From the NCBI GenBank assembly GCA_024235215.1, contig JACKMU010000001.1, positions 248,001 to 312,000 on the forward strand: a stretch of 64,000 nucleotides of DNA, in the 5' to 3' direction. A model generated the notes under the pieces. That model was given only the letters and a program-made list of their open reading frames with translations. It was not told the origin of the DNA and did not search any database. Made by a program: the position numbers and the translations under genes. How positions within the stretch are numbered: position 1 is the first letter of the stretch; every line of letters starts with the position of its first letter. The stretch comes from Chromatiaceae bacterium (GTDB lineage: Bacteria; Pseudomonadota; Gammaproteobacteria; Chromatiales; Chromatiaceae). Positions 51,484 to 60,823 of this stretch are shown piece by piece.

Positions 51484-51744
51484 TCAGACTGCAGCCCCAG
51501 CGCTTGTAGCAGCCTCTTTGATCAGCTGGGCAACACGTTCACTGGTCTTGGCGCCAGTGGAAATCCAATATGCCACCCGCTCGTTGTTGATCTTGAGTCG
51601 TTCTTCACCACCTACCGCAACCGGGTTGAAAAAGCCCAGACGCTCAATACAACCCCCGTCGCCTGATCTCCGGCTGTCGGTTGCAACAATGTGATAAAAA
51701 GGCCGCTTCTTGGCGCCTGTTCGAGAAAGGCGAATCGATACCAT
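51484..51744 (-). CDS. rpsP: Ribosomal protein bS16
   Basis: 86 residues from ATG 51744 (MVSIRLSRTGAKKRPFYHIV), AGGG seven bases upstream; the open frame extends 15 more codons that do not belong. Heads the rpsP-rimM-trmD-rplS operon. Confidence 0.98.
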   Translation of the reverse strand: MVSIRLSRTGAKKRPFYHIVATDSRRSGDGGCIERLGFFNPVAVGGEERLKINNERVAYWISTGAKTSERVAQLIKEAATSAGAAV

Positions 51745-51918
51745 TTTCAACCCTTGAGTTAAACTGTTAGACACCACCGTGCCAGCCATCCGGCACGAGG
51801 TGAACGGGGCATTTTACGCGATATCGAGGAAATGTGAAGCCCTTTGTGCAGGAAAAACAGTACCGAGGGTAAAGGGTCGGGGAGTCAGCGCTTTGGTCCT
51901 CGGCCCTGTTGTTCCTGA

Positions 51919-53295
51919 TCAAAAAGGAAATCCACCCGGCGGCATGCCGCCCGATCCGAATCGCCCCTTCAGACTTCGCATCATCTTCGCCATGCCGCCG
52001 CCCTGCATCTTTTTCATCATCTTCTGCATCTGGGCGAACTGTTTCAGCAGCTTGTTGATCTCCTGCACCTGGGTACCGGAGCCGAGCGCGATGCGTCGTT
52101 TGCGTGAGCCCTTGATAATCGCCGGGAAACGCCGCTCCTGAGCCGTCATCGAATTGATGATCGCGATAGTACGATGGATCTCCCTGTCGTTGATCTGACC
52201 TTTGACGTGATCCGGAATGTTTCCCATTCCAGGCAACTTGTCCATCAGTGAGCTGATGCCGCCCATCTTCGCCATCTGTTCCATCTGTTCTCGAAAATCG
52301 TAGAGATCGAATCCCTTGCCGGCCTGAAGTTTTTTCGCCAATTGTTCCGCCTTGCCATGGTCCACCTTGCGGTGTACCTCCTCAACAAGGCTGAGCACGT
52401 CACCCATGCCGAGAATGCGCGATGCCATGCGCTCCGGATGGAACGGTTCGAGCGCATCACTCTTCTCGCCGCTGCCGAGGAACTTGATCGGTTTACCGGT
52501 AATCTGGCGAATGGAGAGCGCGGCGCCGCCGCGCGCGTCACCGTCCGTCTTGGTTAACACCACACCGGTCAGCTGCAGCGCCTCGTTGAAGGCTTTAGCG
52601 GTAACGGCAGCGTCCTGTCCGGTCATGCTGTCGACCACGAACAGCGTCTCGACCGGCTTGATCCGTGCGTGCAGCTGTTTGATCTCACCCATCATCTGCT
52701 CATCGACATGCAGCCTTCCGGCGGTATCCACGATGAGTACATCCTTGAACTGCTTACGCGCATGCGCCAGCGCGTCCGTAGCGATATCCAATGGCTTCTG
52801 CGCCGTGTTGCTGGGAAAGAATTCAGCTCCCACCTCCGCAGCCAGTCTCTGCAGCTGGTCGATGGCCGCCGGACGGTAGACGTCGCAGCTCACCACCATG
52901 ACCGACTTCCTCTGCGTCTCCCGCAGCCAGCGCGCCAACTTGGCGACACTGGTGGTCTTGCCAGACCCCTGCAGACCGGCCATCAACACCACCGCCGGCG
53001 GCTGCGCAGAGAGATTCAGTCGCTCGTTGGCCGCGCCCATCACCCGCACCAACTCGTCGTTGACGATCTTGATCATCACCTGACCCGGAGTGAGGCTGCG
53101 CATCACCTCCTCGCCCAGCGCCTTCTGTTTCACCTGTTCGGTGAACTCCCGCACCACCGGCAACGCGACGTCCGCCTCAAGCAGCGCCATGCGCACTTCA
53201 CGCATCGTCTCCTTGATATTCTCTTCGCTCAACCTGCCCTGCCCACGCAGTCTGTTGAGCACGCCGCCCAGTCGTTCTGTGAGATTTTCAAACAT
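51919..53295 (-). CDS. ffh: Signal recognition particle protein Ffh
   Basis: 458 residues. N domain, GTPase G domain with GLQGSGKTTSVAKLA, DTAGRLHVDEQMM and TKTDGDARGG, and the methionine-rich M domain (KLPGMGNIPDHVKGQI ... MQKMMKKMQGGGMAKMMRSL). Binds signal sequences with 4.5S RNA. Divergent from the YpjD-like gene, as in many gammaproteobacteria. The 4.5S RNA gene is not in the window. Confidence 0.98.
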   Translation of the reverse strand: MFENLTERLGGVLNRLRGQGRLSEENIKETMREVRMALLEADVALPVVREFTEQVKQKALGEEVMRSLTPGQVMIKIVNDELVRVMGAANERLNLSAQPPAVVLMAGLQGSGKTTSVAKLARWLRETQRKSVMVVSCDVYRPAAIDQLQRLAAEVGAEFFPSNTAQKPLDIATDALAHARKQFKDVLIVDTAGRLHVDEQMMGEIKQLHARIKPVETLFVVDSMTGQDAAVTAKAFNEALQLTGVVLTKTDGDARGGAALSIRQITGKPIKFLGSGEKSDALEPFHPERMASRILGMGDVLSLVEEVHRKVDHGKAEQLAKKLQAGKGFDLYDFREQMEQMAKMGGISSLMDKLPGMGNIPDHVKGQINDREIHRTIAIINSMTAQERRFPAIIKGSRKRRIALGSGTQVQEINKLLKQFAQMQKMMKKMQGGGMAKMMRSLKGRFGSGGMPPGGFPF

Positions 53296-53542
53296 GTCCG
53301 GTTGTGCCTCGTTTGCCCATCAGCCATCGATGGAGTCATTATAATGTTAGCAATCCAGCGGCGCGAATCTGCTCATCACACCAATGCAAGGAGCGTTTTA
53401 TCTCCTTTTCTCCGCAGTCGAATCCTTCGGCCACTGCTGAGTGGATGGCGCCATGTGCCGGAATAAGGGTTATGAGACAACCGGGTTCACTTGAGCTTTT
53501 TCGCTTTCCAGGTTCGTCTGAGATGTGAGATTATCCTGGCAC

Positions 53543-54349
53543 ATGAGCTATACCCAATTCACATTTCTCCCCGTACTCTGTTACCTTGCCAGCACCTTCA
53601 TCATCACGCTGCGGCTGTTTCGTCGTGAATCAGCCGACAGGATTCCACGCTCGGCTGGAATTGGCGTGGGTTTCGCCGGTCTGGTGATCCACGGAACACT
53701 CCTCTATCAGCAACTCTTCACCCACGCCGGTATCAATCTCGGTTTTTTCCATGCCGGGGAGTTGGTCACCTGGACCATCCTGCTACTGCTGTTGACCTCC
53801 GCACTCTCCAAGCCGGTGGAGAATCTGGGCATTCTACTGCTGCCGCTGGCGGCAGTGATGATCATTCTGAACGCACATTTTCACACCGCTCACATTCTCT
53901 CGGCAGAGGCCCCCTGGGGATTGCGCTTTCATGTATTGATCTCGTTGTTGGCCTATAGTCTGCTGGCCATGGCCAGCGTTCAGGCAATTCTGCTCGCGGT
54001 CCAGGACCACCATCTGCGCCACCGCCACCCGGGTGGCTTCATCCGCGCACTGCCACCACTACAGACGATGGAAGCGCTGCTATTCGAAATGATCGGGATG
54101 GGATTCGCGCTGCTTACGCTGGCGCTGCTGAGCGGTTTCATGTTTCTCGAGGATATGTTTGCGCAGCGCCTGGCACACAAGACGGTACTTTCGCTAGCCG
54201 CCTGGATAGTCTTCGGCGCGCTGCTTTGGGGAAGATTCAAATCGGGCTGGCGTGGTCAGAAAGCGTTGATCTGGACTCTGACCGGGTTTGTAGTGCTGAT
54301 GCTGGCCTACTTTGGCAGCAAATTCGTGCTGGAATTGTTGCTTGGTTGA
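53543..54349 (+). CDS. ypjD: YpjD/CcsA-like inner membrane protein
   Basis: 268 residues from ATG 53543, eight membrane helices. CcsA/CcmF-family core with FHAGELVTWTILLLLLTSAL and LRFHVLISLLAYSLLAMASV, including conserved histidines. Member of the cytochrome c assembly family, YpjD branch beside ffh, whose exact role is not settled. The in-frame codon at 53525 could add six residues. Confidence 0.92.
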   Translation: MSYTQFTFLPVLCYLASTFIITLRLFRRESADRIPRSAGIGVGFAGLVIHGTLLYQQLFTHAGINLGFFHAGELVTWTILLLLLTSALSKPVENLGILLLPLAAVMIILNAHFHTAHILSAEAPWGLRFHVLISLLAYSLLAMASVQAILLAVQDHHLRHRHPGGFIRALPPLQTMEALLFEMIGMGFALLTLALLSGFMFLEDMFAQRLAHKTVLSLAAWIVFGALLWGRFKSGWRGQKALIWTLTGFVVLMLAYFGSKFVLELLLG

Positions 54350-54399
54350 AATAAGGATTACTGCGTTGCATTGGCTCAGTACAGGTGGCTGACCCGCTG

Positions 54400-54720
54400 C
54401 TAACTACCACGCTTCACACTGGCGTACGCACTTGCTGCCTGGCGACCCAACTTGAGTTTACCGAGACTTTGGGCAAGTTCGTCGTGGGCAAACAGCGCCA
54501 GCGACTTGATCGAGAGGTCCAGTTCGATTATCTCCCTGATCGATGCGGCCGCCAATTCAGAATTCACTTCGCCATCCTGCAGCGGGAAGCAGCGCTCGAT
54601 CAACGGACGGCGCCGTACTTCGCTCTGCTGCACAAACTCCCAGTCGCTCTCCAGCGCCGCAGTACGCATCTCCCGGGTGATCTCCAGAATCTGCTGCAGC
54701 AGTGTCGTGCTCTCTGGCAT
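54400..54720 (-). CDS. fliT: FliT-like flagellar export chaperone
   Basis: 106 residues from ATG 54720, all-helical, charged: ILEITREMRTAALESDWEFV ... REIIELDLSIKSLALFAHDE. Size, helix pattern and place directly after fliS fit FliT, which guards the FliD cap protein and can bind FlhDC. Sequence similarity within this family is low, so the call leans on context. Confidence 0.8.
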   Translation of the reverse strand: MPESTTLLQQILEITREMRTAALESDWEFVQQSEVRRRPLIERCFPLQDGEVNSELAAASIREIIELDLSIKSLALFAHDELAQSLGKLKLGRQAASAYASVKRGS

Positions 54721-54765
54721 CGTTGCAGCTTTCCGTATCCCGAACGAGGTCGTTCGCAAACCGGA

Positions 54766-55188
54766 TCAGGAGGTGGCCTTGCGGCTCTCGCTGGCCAACT
54801 GCCGCGGAATCACATCCCAGGCTGACTTCACCTCCAGCAACAGCGATGAAACCTCATCCAGGATCGCCGGATCATTTTGGACACCAGCCTCTACCAAGCG
54901 GCGAATCATGTAATCATAAAGAGTATCGAGATTGGCCGAAATCTCTCCCCCGGCCTCCATATCCAGGCTGTTCTGCAGCCCGCCGACAATGGAGATGGCC
55001 CAGCTGATGTGCCGTCCCTTCTCAGCCATATCACGGTGCAGGATGTGCCCTTTGGCTGTAGCAATTTTGTCCAGCGCCCCCTCCATAAGCATCTGGATCA
55101 GCCGGTGGGGCGTCGCATCTTCCACACCACCGGTGACGCTGATGCTGTTGTATTCGGAGAGTGCATTGCTGATTCTGGATCTGTTCAT
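54766..55188 (-). CDS. fliS: Flagellar export chaperone FliS
   Basis: 140 residues from ATG 55188 (AAGG six bases upstream); ATG 55194 abuts the site. Helical bundle with YNSISVTGGVEDATPHRLIQ MLMEGAL (FliS signature) and EISANLDTLYDYMIRRLVEA. Holds flagellin unfolded until export. 45 bases ahead of fliT, and divergent from fliC. Confidence 0.95.
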   Translation of the reverse strand: MNRSRISNALSEYNSISVTGGVEDATPHRLIQMLMEGALDKIATAKGHILHRDMAEKGRHISWAISIVGGLQNSLDMEAGGEISANLDTLYDYMIRRLVEAGVQNDPAILDEVSSLLLEVKSAWDVIPRQLASESRKATS

Positions 55189-55623
55189 GGTCATCCTTAT
55201 CGTTCGTTACCTTATGCCCGCTGGTCGCAGGATGGAGATGTTATTTGCTTCGGCATGGGCTTGAAAACCTTGAATGCCTTCGCTTGATTATTTTCTCCCT
55301 ACCGGATTTGGTTTTGGCCGGTCAGCAAGCTGGTGATTATTCGACCATTGCCGCTTGCCGGAAGACCATTGATCCTGCGCACAACATCCCTTCACGGGAT
55401 AGCGGTAGCGGCAGTAAGGCCCGGATCGCCACCTTTGTTGCTATCCATCGGTGAATCACATGCCAGGATTCCGGTTGCGACGGAATCTTTGCGACCGTCG
55501 AAGGGTGTTGCAGCCGCGGAGTCAGGGGAATGCACTCTGGCTGGTTTATCCACTTCGCCGGCACAGCCGCCGACCAGCAAGCCTGACCGAACAAGGGGCA
55601 CCGGAGAGCGACAAAAAAAAGTT

Positions 55624-55651
55624 TAAAGTTCTCCCTTGAACCGGTCGCTTA
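55624..55651 (+). promoter_or_regulatory. Sigma-28 (FliA)-like promoter of fliC
   Basis: TAAAGTTC, 12-base spacer, GTCGCTTA. Compared with TAAAGTTT-N11-GCCGATAA this is 7 of 8 in the -35 box and about 5 of 8 in the -10 box, with the spacer one base long. It lies 113 bases before the fliC start, right for a flagellin promoter. Confidence 0.6.
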
Positions 55652-55662
55652 AATTACCGGAG

Positions 55663-55694
55663 GCGGTGAATACCCACCCAATGGGTATATCCGC
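55663..55694 (+). promoter_or_regulatory. Hairpin in the fliC leader
   Basis: GCGG-tga-ATACCCA pairs with TGGGTAT-at-CCGC around a 5-base loop. It lies in the predicted 5' leader, 70 bases before the start. Could affect stability or translation; a GGA triplet just before it is a possible CsrA contact. No proof of function. Confidence 0.45.
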
Positions 55695-55763
55695 TAAATA
55701 TCAGCCTTAAACCCCTTCGCCCCCGTGAGACGTGGCGTACCAGGGGTATCAGGAGTCAAGAAA

Positions 55764-58700
55764 ATGGCAAGTGTCATCAATACCAACGTCACCTCCCTGA
55801 CCGCGCAGCGCAATCTGAGCCGCTCCCAGAGCGATATGGCCACAGCCTTGCAACGGTTGTCATCCGGTCTACGCATCAACAGCGCGAAAGACGACGCGGC
55901 GGGCCTGGCGATCTCCAACCGCTTTACCACCCAGATCAATGGCCTCTCCCAGGCCATGCGCAACGCCAACGACGGCGTCTCCCTGGCGCAGACCGCGGAA
56001 GGCGCGCTGCAGGAGAGCAGCAATATCCTCCAGCGCATCCGGGAGCTGTCCGTCCAGTCGGCCAACTCCACCAACTCCGCAGGCGATCGTGCCAGTCTGC
56101 AGGCCGAGGTGAACCAGCTCGTCTCCGAGCTGAACCGTATCTCCAACACCACCTCCTTCAACGGCATCAAGCTATTGGACGGCTCTTTCAGCCAGCAGGC
56201 ATTCCAGGTGGGTTCCGAAGCCAATCAGACCATTAACGTCGATATCTCCGGCGCCACCACCAGTACCCTGGGTGTGAATAAGTTCACCGTCAACAGCGTC
56301 GATGGCGGCATCGATGCCGCCACCGGTAACACCAGCACAACCGTACAACTCAGTTCAACGGCCTTCAACGGTACCGGTACCGGTGCCAGCCGTGACGCAG
56401 CCTCGGACAGCGTGCTGGCCGATCAGACGGTCAACGTCACCGCTGCCAACGGCACCGTAACCGCGGTATCGATCACCGACGCGGCCCTGGGCGAGGTCTC
56501 AGCCAACTCCATCGCCACCGCACTGACCGCAGTGACCGGGGTCACCGCCACCGCCGGTGCCACCAACGCTGAGATGGACTTCTCCAATCTCAGCGGCGTG
56601 GAGAACGGTGACCAGATCACCTTCGACCTGGTGATCGAGGACGGTTCGGGTTCCAACACCCAGTCCGTCTCCATCACCCGGGATACCTCCTCCACGTTGA
56701 TCTCCCAGGTTCAGTCGGCTCTCAACACGGCGGTCAGCGCGGTCAACTCGGCCAATGGAGACAGCGACCTCTCCCTGGCGGTCAACAGTACCAATCGGAC
56801 CGCCACCGTCTCCAGCGCGAGCGGACTGAACGTGGCGATCGAAAACTTCGATGCCGTCGACCTGGCTCAGGTCACCATCGATACCGCCAACTTCGCCAAT
56901 CTGTCCACCGATGTGGACATCAACCTGGCCATGGGCGGCACCTGGGATCTCGACGAGACGATGACCCTCGACGTCGATGTCAACGGAGGCACCTCCACTC
57001 AGACCATCGATATCAGCGCAGCCACCGGAGCAGACATAGGCGCCCGTTTCGCCGACGCTTTCGGCACCCGTACAATCAATGGTATATCAGTGACAGCCAC
57101 GCGGGTGGACGCCACCAACGTCACGCTGACTGCGGCGGATGCCTATGAAGTCTCCATCGACACCTTCGTGTTGACCGGCGGTACCGATGACGATGACGAA
57201 ACCATCACCACCACCGCGGCCGATGGCGACACCAATCAGACCACCAATCCCAGTGGCGCCTTCACCGATGGCGGCGCGCAGACAGCCGGCGTCTATCGCG
57301 GCGACAACACGCTGACCTTCGATATCACCAATGCTGATGGTTCGGATACCCTGACCCTGGTGCTGGAGGGTGTAGACACCAGCAACTCCACCGCAGTTGC
57401 GGACGCCTTCGAGGACGCCCTGGACGGCACCACCGGCGCGGGTATCGCCAACACCAACCTGAGCTTCGTGCGCAGCGGCACCAGTTTCACGATCTCCGCC
57501 AGCGCTGAATCCGAATCGAACATCACCTTTGACAGCACGACCGACGACAACGCCTCACGCTCCGTCAACTTCCAGATGACGGTGGGTATCAGCGGTGATA
57601 CGCTGGCAGCAGGCGAAAACGACACGCTGGCCTTCGGCGGAGGCGACAGCATCACCTCCACCAGCGTCATCCAGACCTCCGGGATCACCTTCAACGGCGA
57701 GGCGCTGACCGAGTCCGGCGGCAGCGGCAGTGATTCCGCCGTGGCCACCGGCAGCCTGAACATGACCTTGGCCGAGGGGGTTACCATCTCCTCCACCGTC
57801 GGCAGTGACAGCGGCGGCATCTTCAACGTCGGTGCCGGTGAGTCGGCCAGCCTCACCAACCTGGGCGTGGCCTCCATCAGCGGCGGCAACAACGTCGAGG
57901 CACAGACGCTGACCATCAACGGCAATTCATCCGCCACCGTAGCCGTGACCCAGAACGCCTCGGCGGCCACCATCGCCGCAGCGGTGAACGATGAGAGCGA
58001 GACCACCGGGGTTACCGCCAGTGCGCGGACCACCGCGACGCTCAGCAGTCTGACCGCGGGCGGGGTGGTCTCCTTCCAACTCAATGGCACCGCCATCTCC
58101 GCCAGCGTCACCACCAGTGACCTGAGCGCGCTGACCTCGGCCATCAACGACCGGACCAGCCAGACCGGAGTGACTGCGGTAACCAGCGACGACGGCGCCA
58201 GCATCACCCTGACCGAGGAGAACGGCAACGACATCACCATCCAGAGTTTCAACAGCTCCGTAGCGGTGGATGGCAGCTCCGGCACCGCAGTCGAGATGGA
58301 CGTAGCCGGCAACAGCGGCACGACCGCGACGCTGCGCGACGGCGGCGAAAACTCGGGCTCGTATGATTCCACCGTGATAGGAGGAACCGTCGAGTTCAAG
58401 TCCGTCAGATCGGCTTTCAGCGTCACCTCCAACGTGGCGGAAGGCTCCGGAGGCCTGTTTACCGGCACAGCGAGCGAACTGCAGTCCAGCACCAACCAGA
58501 CCGTGGCCAGCATCGATATCAGCACGGCCGCAGGCGCAACCCGAGCCATCGACATCCTGGACGGCGCTCTGGGTAGGGTCGACGCCATCCGCGCGGACCT
58601 CGGTGCGATCCAGAACCGCTTCGATTCGACCATCCGCAACCTGGGGGTCTCGGTGGAGAACTTCAGCGCTTCCCGTTCACGCATCCAGGATGCGGACTTC

Positions 58701-58811
58701 GCGTCCGAAACGGCGGCGCTGACCCGGGCGCAGATCCTGCAACAGGCCGGTGTGGCGATGGTGTCACAGGCCAACTCGATACCGCAAGGCGTTCTAGCCC
58801 TGCTGCAGTAG
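55764..58811 (+). CDS. fliC: Giant flagellin FliC, 1015 residues
   Basis: ATG at 55764 after AGGAG. N-terminal D0/D1 (residues 1-165: VINTNVTSLTAQRNLSRSQS, QRLSSGLRINSAKDDAAGLA) and C-terminal D1/D0 (about 925-1015: GALGRVDAIRADLGAIQNRF, FSASRSRIQDADFASETAAL, ending ANSIPQGVLALLQ) are fully canonical. Between them are about 750 residues rich in Thr, Ser, Asn, Asp and Ala, with no cysteine seen; two or more segments there (for example near TLTINGNSSATVAVTQNASA and VSFQLNGTAISASVTTSDLS) look like flagellin IN repeats. Ordinary flagellins have 280-500 residues. No frameshift or internal stop. Confidence 0.97.
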   Translation: MASVINTNVTSLTAQRNLSRSQSDMATALQRLSSGLRINSAKDDAAGLAISNRFTTQINGLSQAMRNANDGVSLAQTAEGALQESSNILQRIRELSVQSANSTNSAGDRASLQAEVNQLVSELNRISNTTSFNGIKLLDGSFSQQAFQVGSEANQTINVDISGATTSTLGVNKFTVNSVDGGIDAATGNTSTTVQLSSTAFNGTGTGASRDAASDSVLADQTVNVTAANGTVTAVSITDAALGEVSANSIATALTAVTGVTATAGATNAEMDFSNLSGVENGDQITFDLVIEDGSGSNTQSVSITRDTSSTLISQVQSALNTAVSAVNSANGDSDLSLAVNSTNRTATVSSASGLNVAIENFDAVDLAQVTIDTANFANLSTDVDINLAMGGTWDLDETMTLDVDVNGGTSTQTIDISAATGADIGARFADAFGTRTINGISVTATRVDATNVTLTAADAYEVSIDTFVLTGGTDDDDETITTTAADGDTNQTTNPSGAFTDGGAQTAGVYRGDNTLTFDITNADGSDTLTLVLEGVDTSNSTAVADAFEDALDGTTGAGIANTNLSFVRSGTSFTISASAESESNITFDSTTDDNASRSVNFQMTVGISGDTLAAGENDTLAFGGGDSITSTSVIQTSGITFNGEALTESGGSGSDSAVATGSLNMTLAEGVTISSTVGSDSGGIFNVGAGESASLTNLGVASISGGNNVEAQTLTINGNSSATVAVTQNASAATIAAAVNDESETTGVTASARTTATLSSLTAGGVVSFQLNGTAISASVTTSDLSALTSAINDRTSQTGVTAVTSDDGASITLTEENGNDITIQSFNSSVAVDGSSGTAVEMDVAGNSGTTATLRDGGENSGSYDSTVIGGTVEFKSVRSAFSVTSNVAEGSGGLFTGTASELQSSTNQTVASIDISTAAGATRAIDILDGALGRVDAIRADLGAIQNRFDSTIRNLGVSVENFSASRSRIQDADFASETAALTRAQILQQAGVAMVSQANSIPQGVLALLQ

Positions 58812-58821
58812 GTGTGAAGGA

Positions 58822-58853
58822 GTGACAGGCCCGATCCAGATCCGGCCTGTCAC
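58822..58853. repeat. 10-bp perfect hairpin between fliC and flaG
   Basis: GTGACAGGCC and GGCCTGTCAC with a 12-base loop. No T-run, so not a full terminator; it may trim or protect the fliC message so that fliC exceeds flaG. Confidence 0.7.
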
Positions 58854-58880
58854 TCATCCATCCTCAAGAGATAATGAGAC

Positions 58881-59300
58881 ATGACCAGTTCCGTCACATT
58901 ACAACCACTCACTCCGCGACCTGCGCACTCCAGCGCCACCGGAACAGGAAAACCGCCTGCCGGGGCAACGGCTGGCAGCACCACTTCAATCCAAGGCAAC
59001 ACTCAGGTAAATGCGTACAGCGATGTCCAGAAGAGCGCGCTGCCGCAACAGGAGCCCCAGCCTCAGGATCAGTTGGAGGAACAGGAGCTGACTCAGGTGA
59101 TGAACCGGCTCAACGAGCTGGTGCAAAACGTCCGTAGAGAACTCAACTTCAGAGTGGATGACGATAGCGGGCATACCGTGATAGAGGTCATCGACTCGGA
59201 AACCGAAGAAGTATTGCGGCAGATTCCGCCAGAAGACGTATTAACGCTGCTCGAGCACCTGCAGAATTTCGGCAACGGTTTCGTCAGGGAGAAGGTGTGA
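58881..59300 (+). CDS. flaG: FlaG family protein
   Basis: 139 residues. Low-complexity N-terminal half, then the FlaG domain: LNELVQNVRRELNFRVDDDS GHTVIEVIDSETEEVLRQIP. FlaG influences filament length in several polar flagellates. Placed between fliC and fliD, the usual order. Confidence 0.93.
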   Translation: MTSSVTLQPLTPRPAHSSATGTGKPPAGATAGSTTSIQGNTQVNAYSDVQKSALPQQEPQPQDQLEEQELTQVMNRLNELVQNVRRELNFRVDDDSGHTVIEVIDSETEEVLRQIPPEDVLTLLEHLQNFGNGFVREKV

Positions 59301-59351
59301 ACGATCATCCACAAGCCGTCGGCACTCCCCGCCCTCGACGCAGGAAAACCC

Positions 59352-60758
59352 ATGGCATCCATTAGCACCAGCGGCGTCGGTTCGGGAATCGACATCAACG
59401 GTCTGGTGTCGCAGCTGGTGGCTGCGGAGCGTGAGCCGGTGGAGACACGGCTCAATACCCGCGAGACCAGGTTTCAGGCGCAATTGTCCGGGTTCGGGCT
59501 GTTGAAGTCTGCTCTTTCCGATCTCAGCCAGGCAGTCGACAGGTTAAAGCTCACGTCCACCTTTGATGGGCGTGCTGCCGTTTCCGGGAACGAGGAAGTG
59601 TTCACGGCAAAGGCGTCACAAAACGCTGCCAACGGAAGATTCCATGTCAAGGTCGAGAGGCTGGCGGAATCACAAAAACTATTCACGGAAGGGTATGCCA
59701 CTGCCGGCAAGGCTGTTGGCACGGGTACGCTGACGATCGATGTCAATGGACATTCATTCGATGTAACGATTAAAGAGGGCGGCAGCAGCCTCAATGCGGT
59801 GCGGGATGCCATCAACCGGGCGCCGGACAATACCGGCGTAACCGCTGCGATCATCAATGTGGATGACGGCAACGGCGGCACCCAGAGCAAGCTGGTTCTG
59901 ACCGCCGATCAGATAGGCAGCGACGGTCAGTTCACGGTCACGGTGGACGATGATGATGGTACCGACACGGATACCGGCGGACTCTCCAGGCTGATACACG
60001 GTGGCAATGCCACCACCCTGGCGGCGGTGGACGCGCAAATCAGCATCGATGATCAGATCCTGACACGAACGAGCAACACAATCAGTGATGCCATTGAAGG
60101 GATCACGTTAAACCTGGTGGCGGCCAAACCCGGGGAGTCCATCGATCTGACTGTTTCCACCGATACCCAGGTAGCCAAAAACACGATTAACGATTTCGTT
60201 GCCAAGTTCAACGCCGTGGTGGATCTGATCAACAGCTCCACCAACTATGATGTGGCCACGGGCGAAACGGGGACACTGTTCGGTGATCCCACCATTCGCG
60301 GACTGGAGTCGAGTCTGCGTAATGCCCTCGGCGGCCGGATGACCGGTAGCAACGGCACACTTGGCTCACTGACGGAGCTGGGCATCAGGACGGACCAGCA
60401 GGGTAAACTGTCGATCAACGCAGAGACCCTGGATGCGGCCCTGGCCCAGGACCTGGACTCGGTGACGAGCCTGTTCACCTCCACCGCTGGCGTGGCTTAC
60501 CGTGCGGATTCCATATTGAAAAGTTTTGCCGGGACCAACGGCACCATCGACTCGCGCATCAATGGACTGAACAGTGGTATCGAAGCGATAACGGAGCAGC
60601 GGGCCAACCTGGACCGGCGCATGCAGTCTACCCAGAGCCGGCTCCTGGCACAGTTTACGGCGATGGACGTACTGGTCAGCCAGTTGCGGACCACAGGGGA
60701 TTTTCTGACCCAGCAACTCGAAGGCCTGTCAGCCATGATCAACGGCTCCAACAAGTAG
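59352..60758 (+). CDS. fliD: Flagellar filament cap protein FliD
   Basis: 468 residues. N-terminal FliD domain (ISTSGVGSGIDINGLVSQLV), a flagellin IN-type part in the middle (SSLNAVRDAINRAPDNTGVT), and C-terminal FliD domain (LGSLTELGIRTDQQGKLSIN ... TAMDVLVSQLRTTGDFLTQQ). Caps the filament and helps flagellin insert. Site GGAAA five bases before ATG. Convergent with flgL. Confidence 0.96.
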   Translation: MASISTSGVGSGIDINGLVSQLVAAEREPVETRLNTRETRFQAQLSGFGLLKSALSDLSQAVDRLKLTSTFDGRAAVSGNEEVFTAKASQNAANGRFHVKVERLAESQKLFTEGYATAGKAVGTGTLTIDVNGHSFDVTIKEGGSSLNAVRDAINRAPDNTGVTAAIINVDDGNGGTQSKLVLTADQIGSDGQFTVTVDDDDGTDTDTGGLSRLIHGGNATTLAAVDAQISIDDQILTRTSNTISDAIEGITLNLVAAKPGESIDLTVSTDTQVAKNTINDFVAKFNAVVDLINSSTNYDVATGETGTLFGDPTIRGLESSLRNALGGRMTGSNGTLGSLTELGIRTDQQGKLSINAETLDAALAQDLDSVTSLFTSTAGVAYRADSILKSFAGTNGTIDSRINGLNSGIEAITEQRANLDRRMQSTQSRLLAQFTAMDVLVSQLRTTGDFLTQQLEGLSAMINGSNK

Positions 60759-60823
60759 CTTGTTGTCGGATTACGCAGTCGCTCGACCCAACCACCAGGT
60801 CCCAGTTCTCAGGCCCCTGACCC

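Larger units (their letters stand above)
55195..55763. other. Divergent fliS/fliC intergenic region with promoter and leader hairpin
   Basis: 569 bases with no supported gene. The last 150 bases hold a sigma-28-like promoter (55624-55651), a hairpin (55663-55694) and the AGGAG site for fliC (55751-55755). The rest is low in recognised structure; one small ATCCC/GGGAT pair lies near 55386-55400. Confidence 0.6.

Noticed and set aside
55340..55450. Possible c-di-GMP riboswitch in the fliC leader
   Set aside because: I could not align the conserved core of the GEMM class; only a small stem is present.
55600..55620. Sigma-54-type promoter GGGCAC...GC before fliC
   Set aside because: The GG and GC elements do not keep the required ten-base spacing when GGCAC is aligned to the consensus; the sigma-28-like site is better.
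56200..58500. Internal flagellin region as a separate adhesin or tail-fibre gene fused by error
   Set aside because: The frame runs unbroken from canonical N-terminus to canonical C-terminus with uniform codon use, so a single long flagellin is the simplest reading.
57293..58774. 493-codon open frame antisense to fliC
   Set aside because: It mirrors the codon bias (GC-rich third positions) and low complexity of the flagellin; no ribosome site or recognisable protein features.
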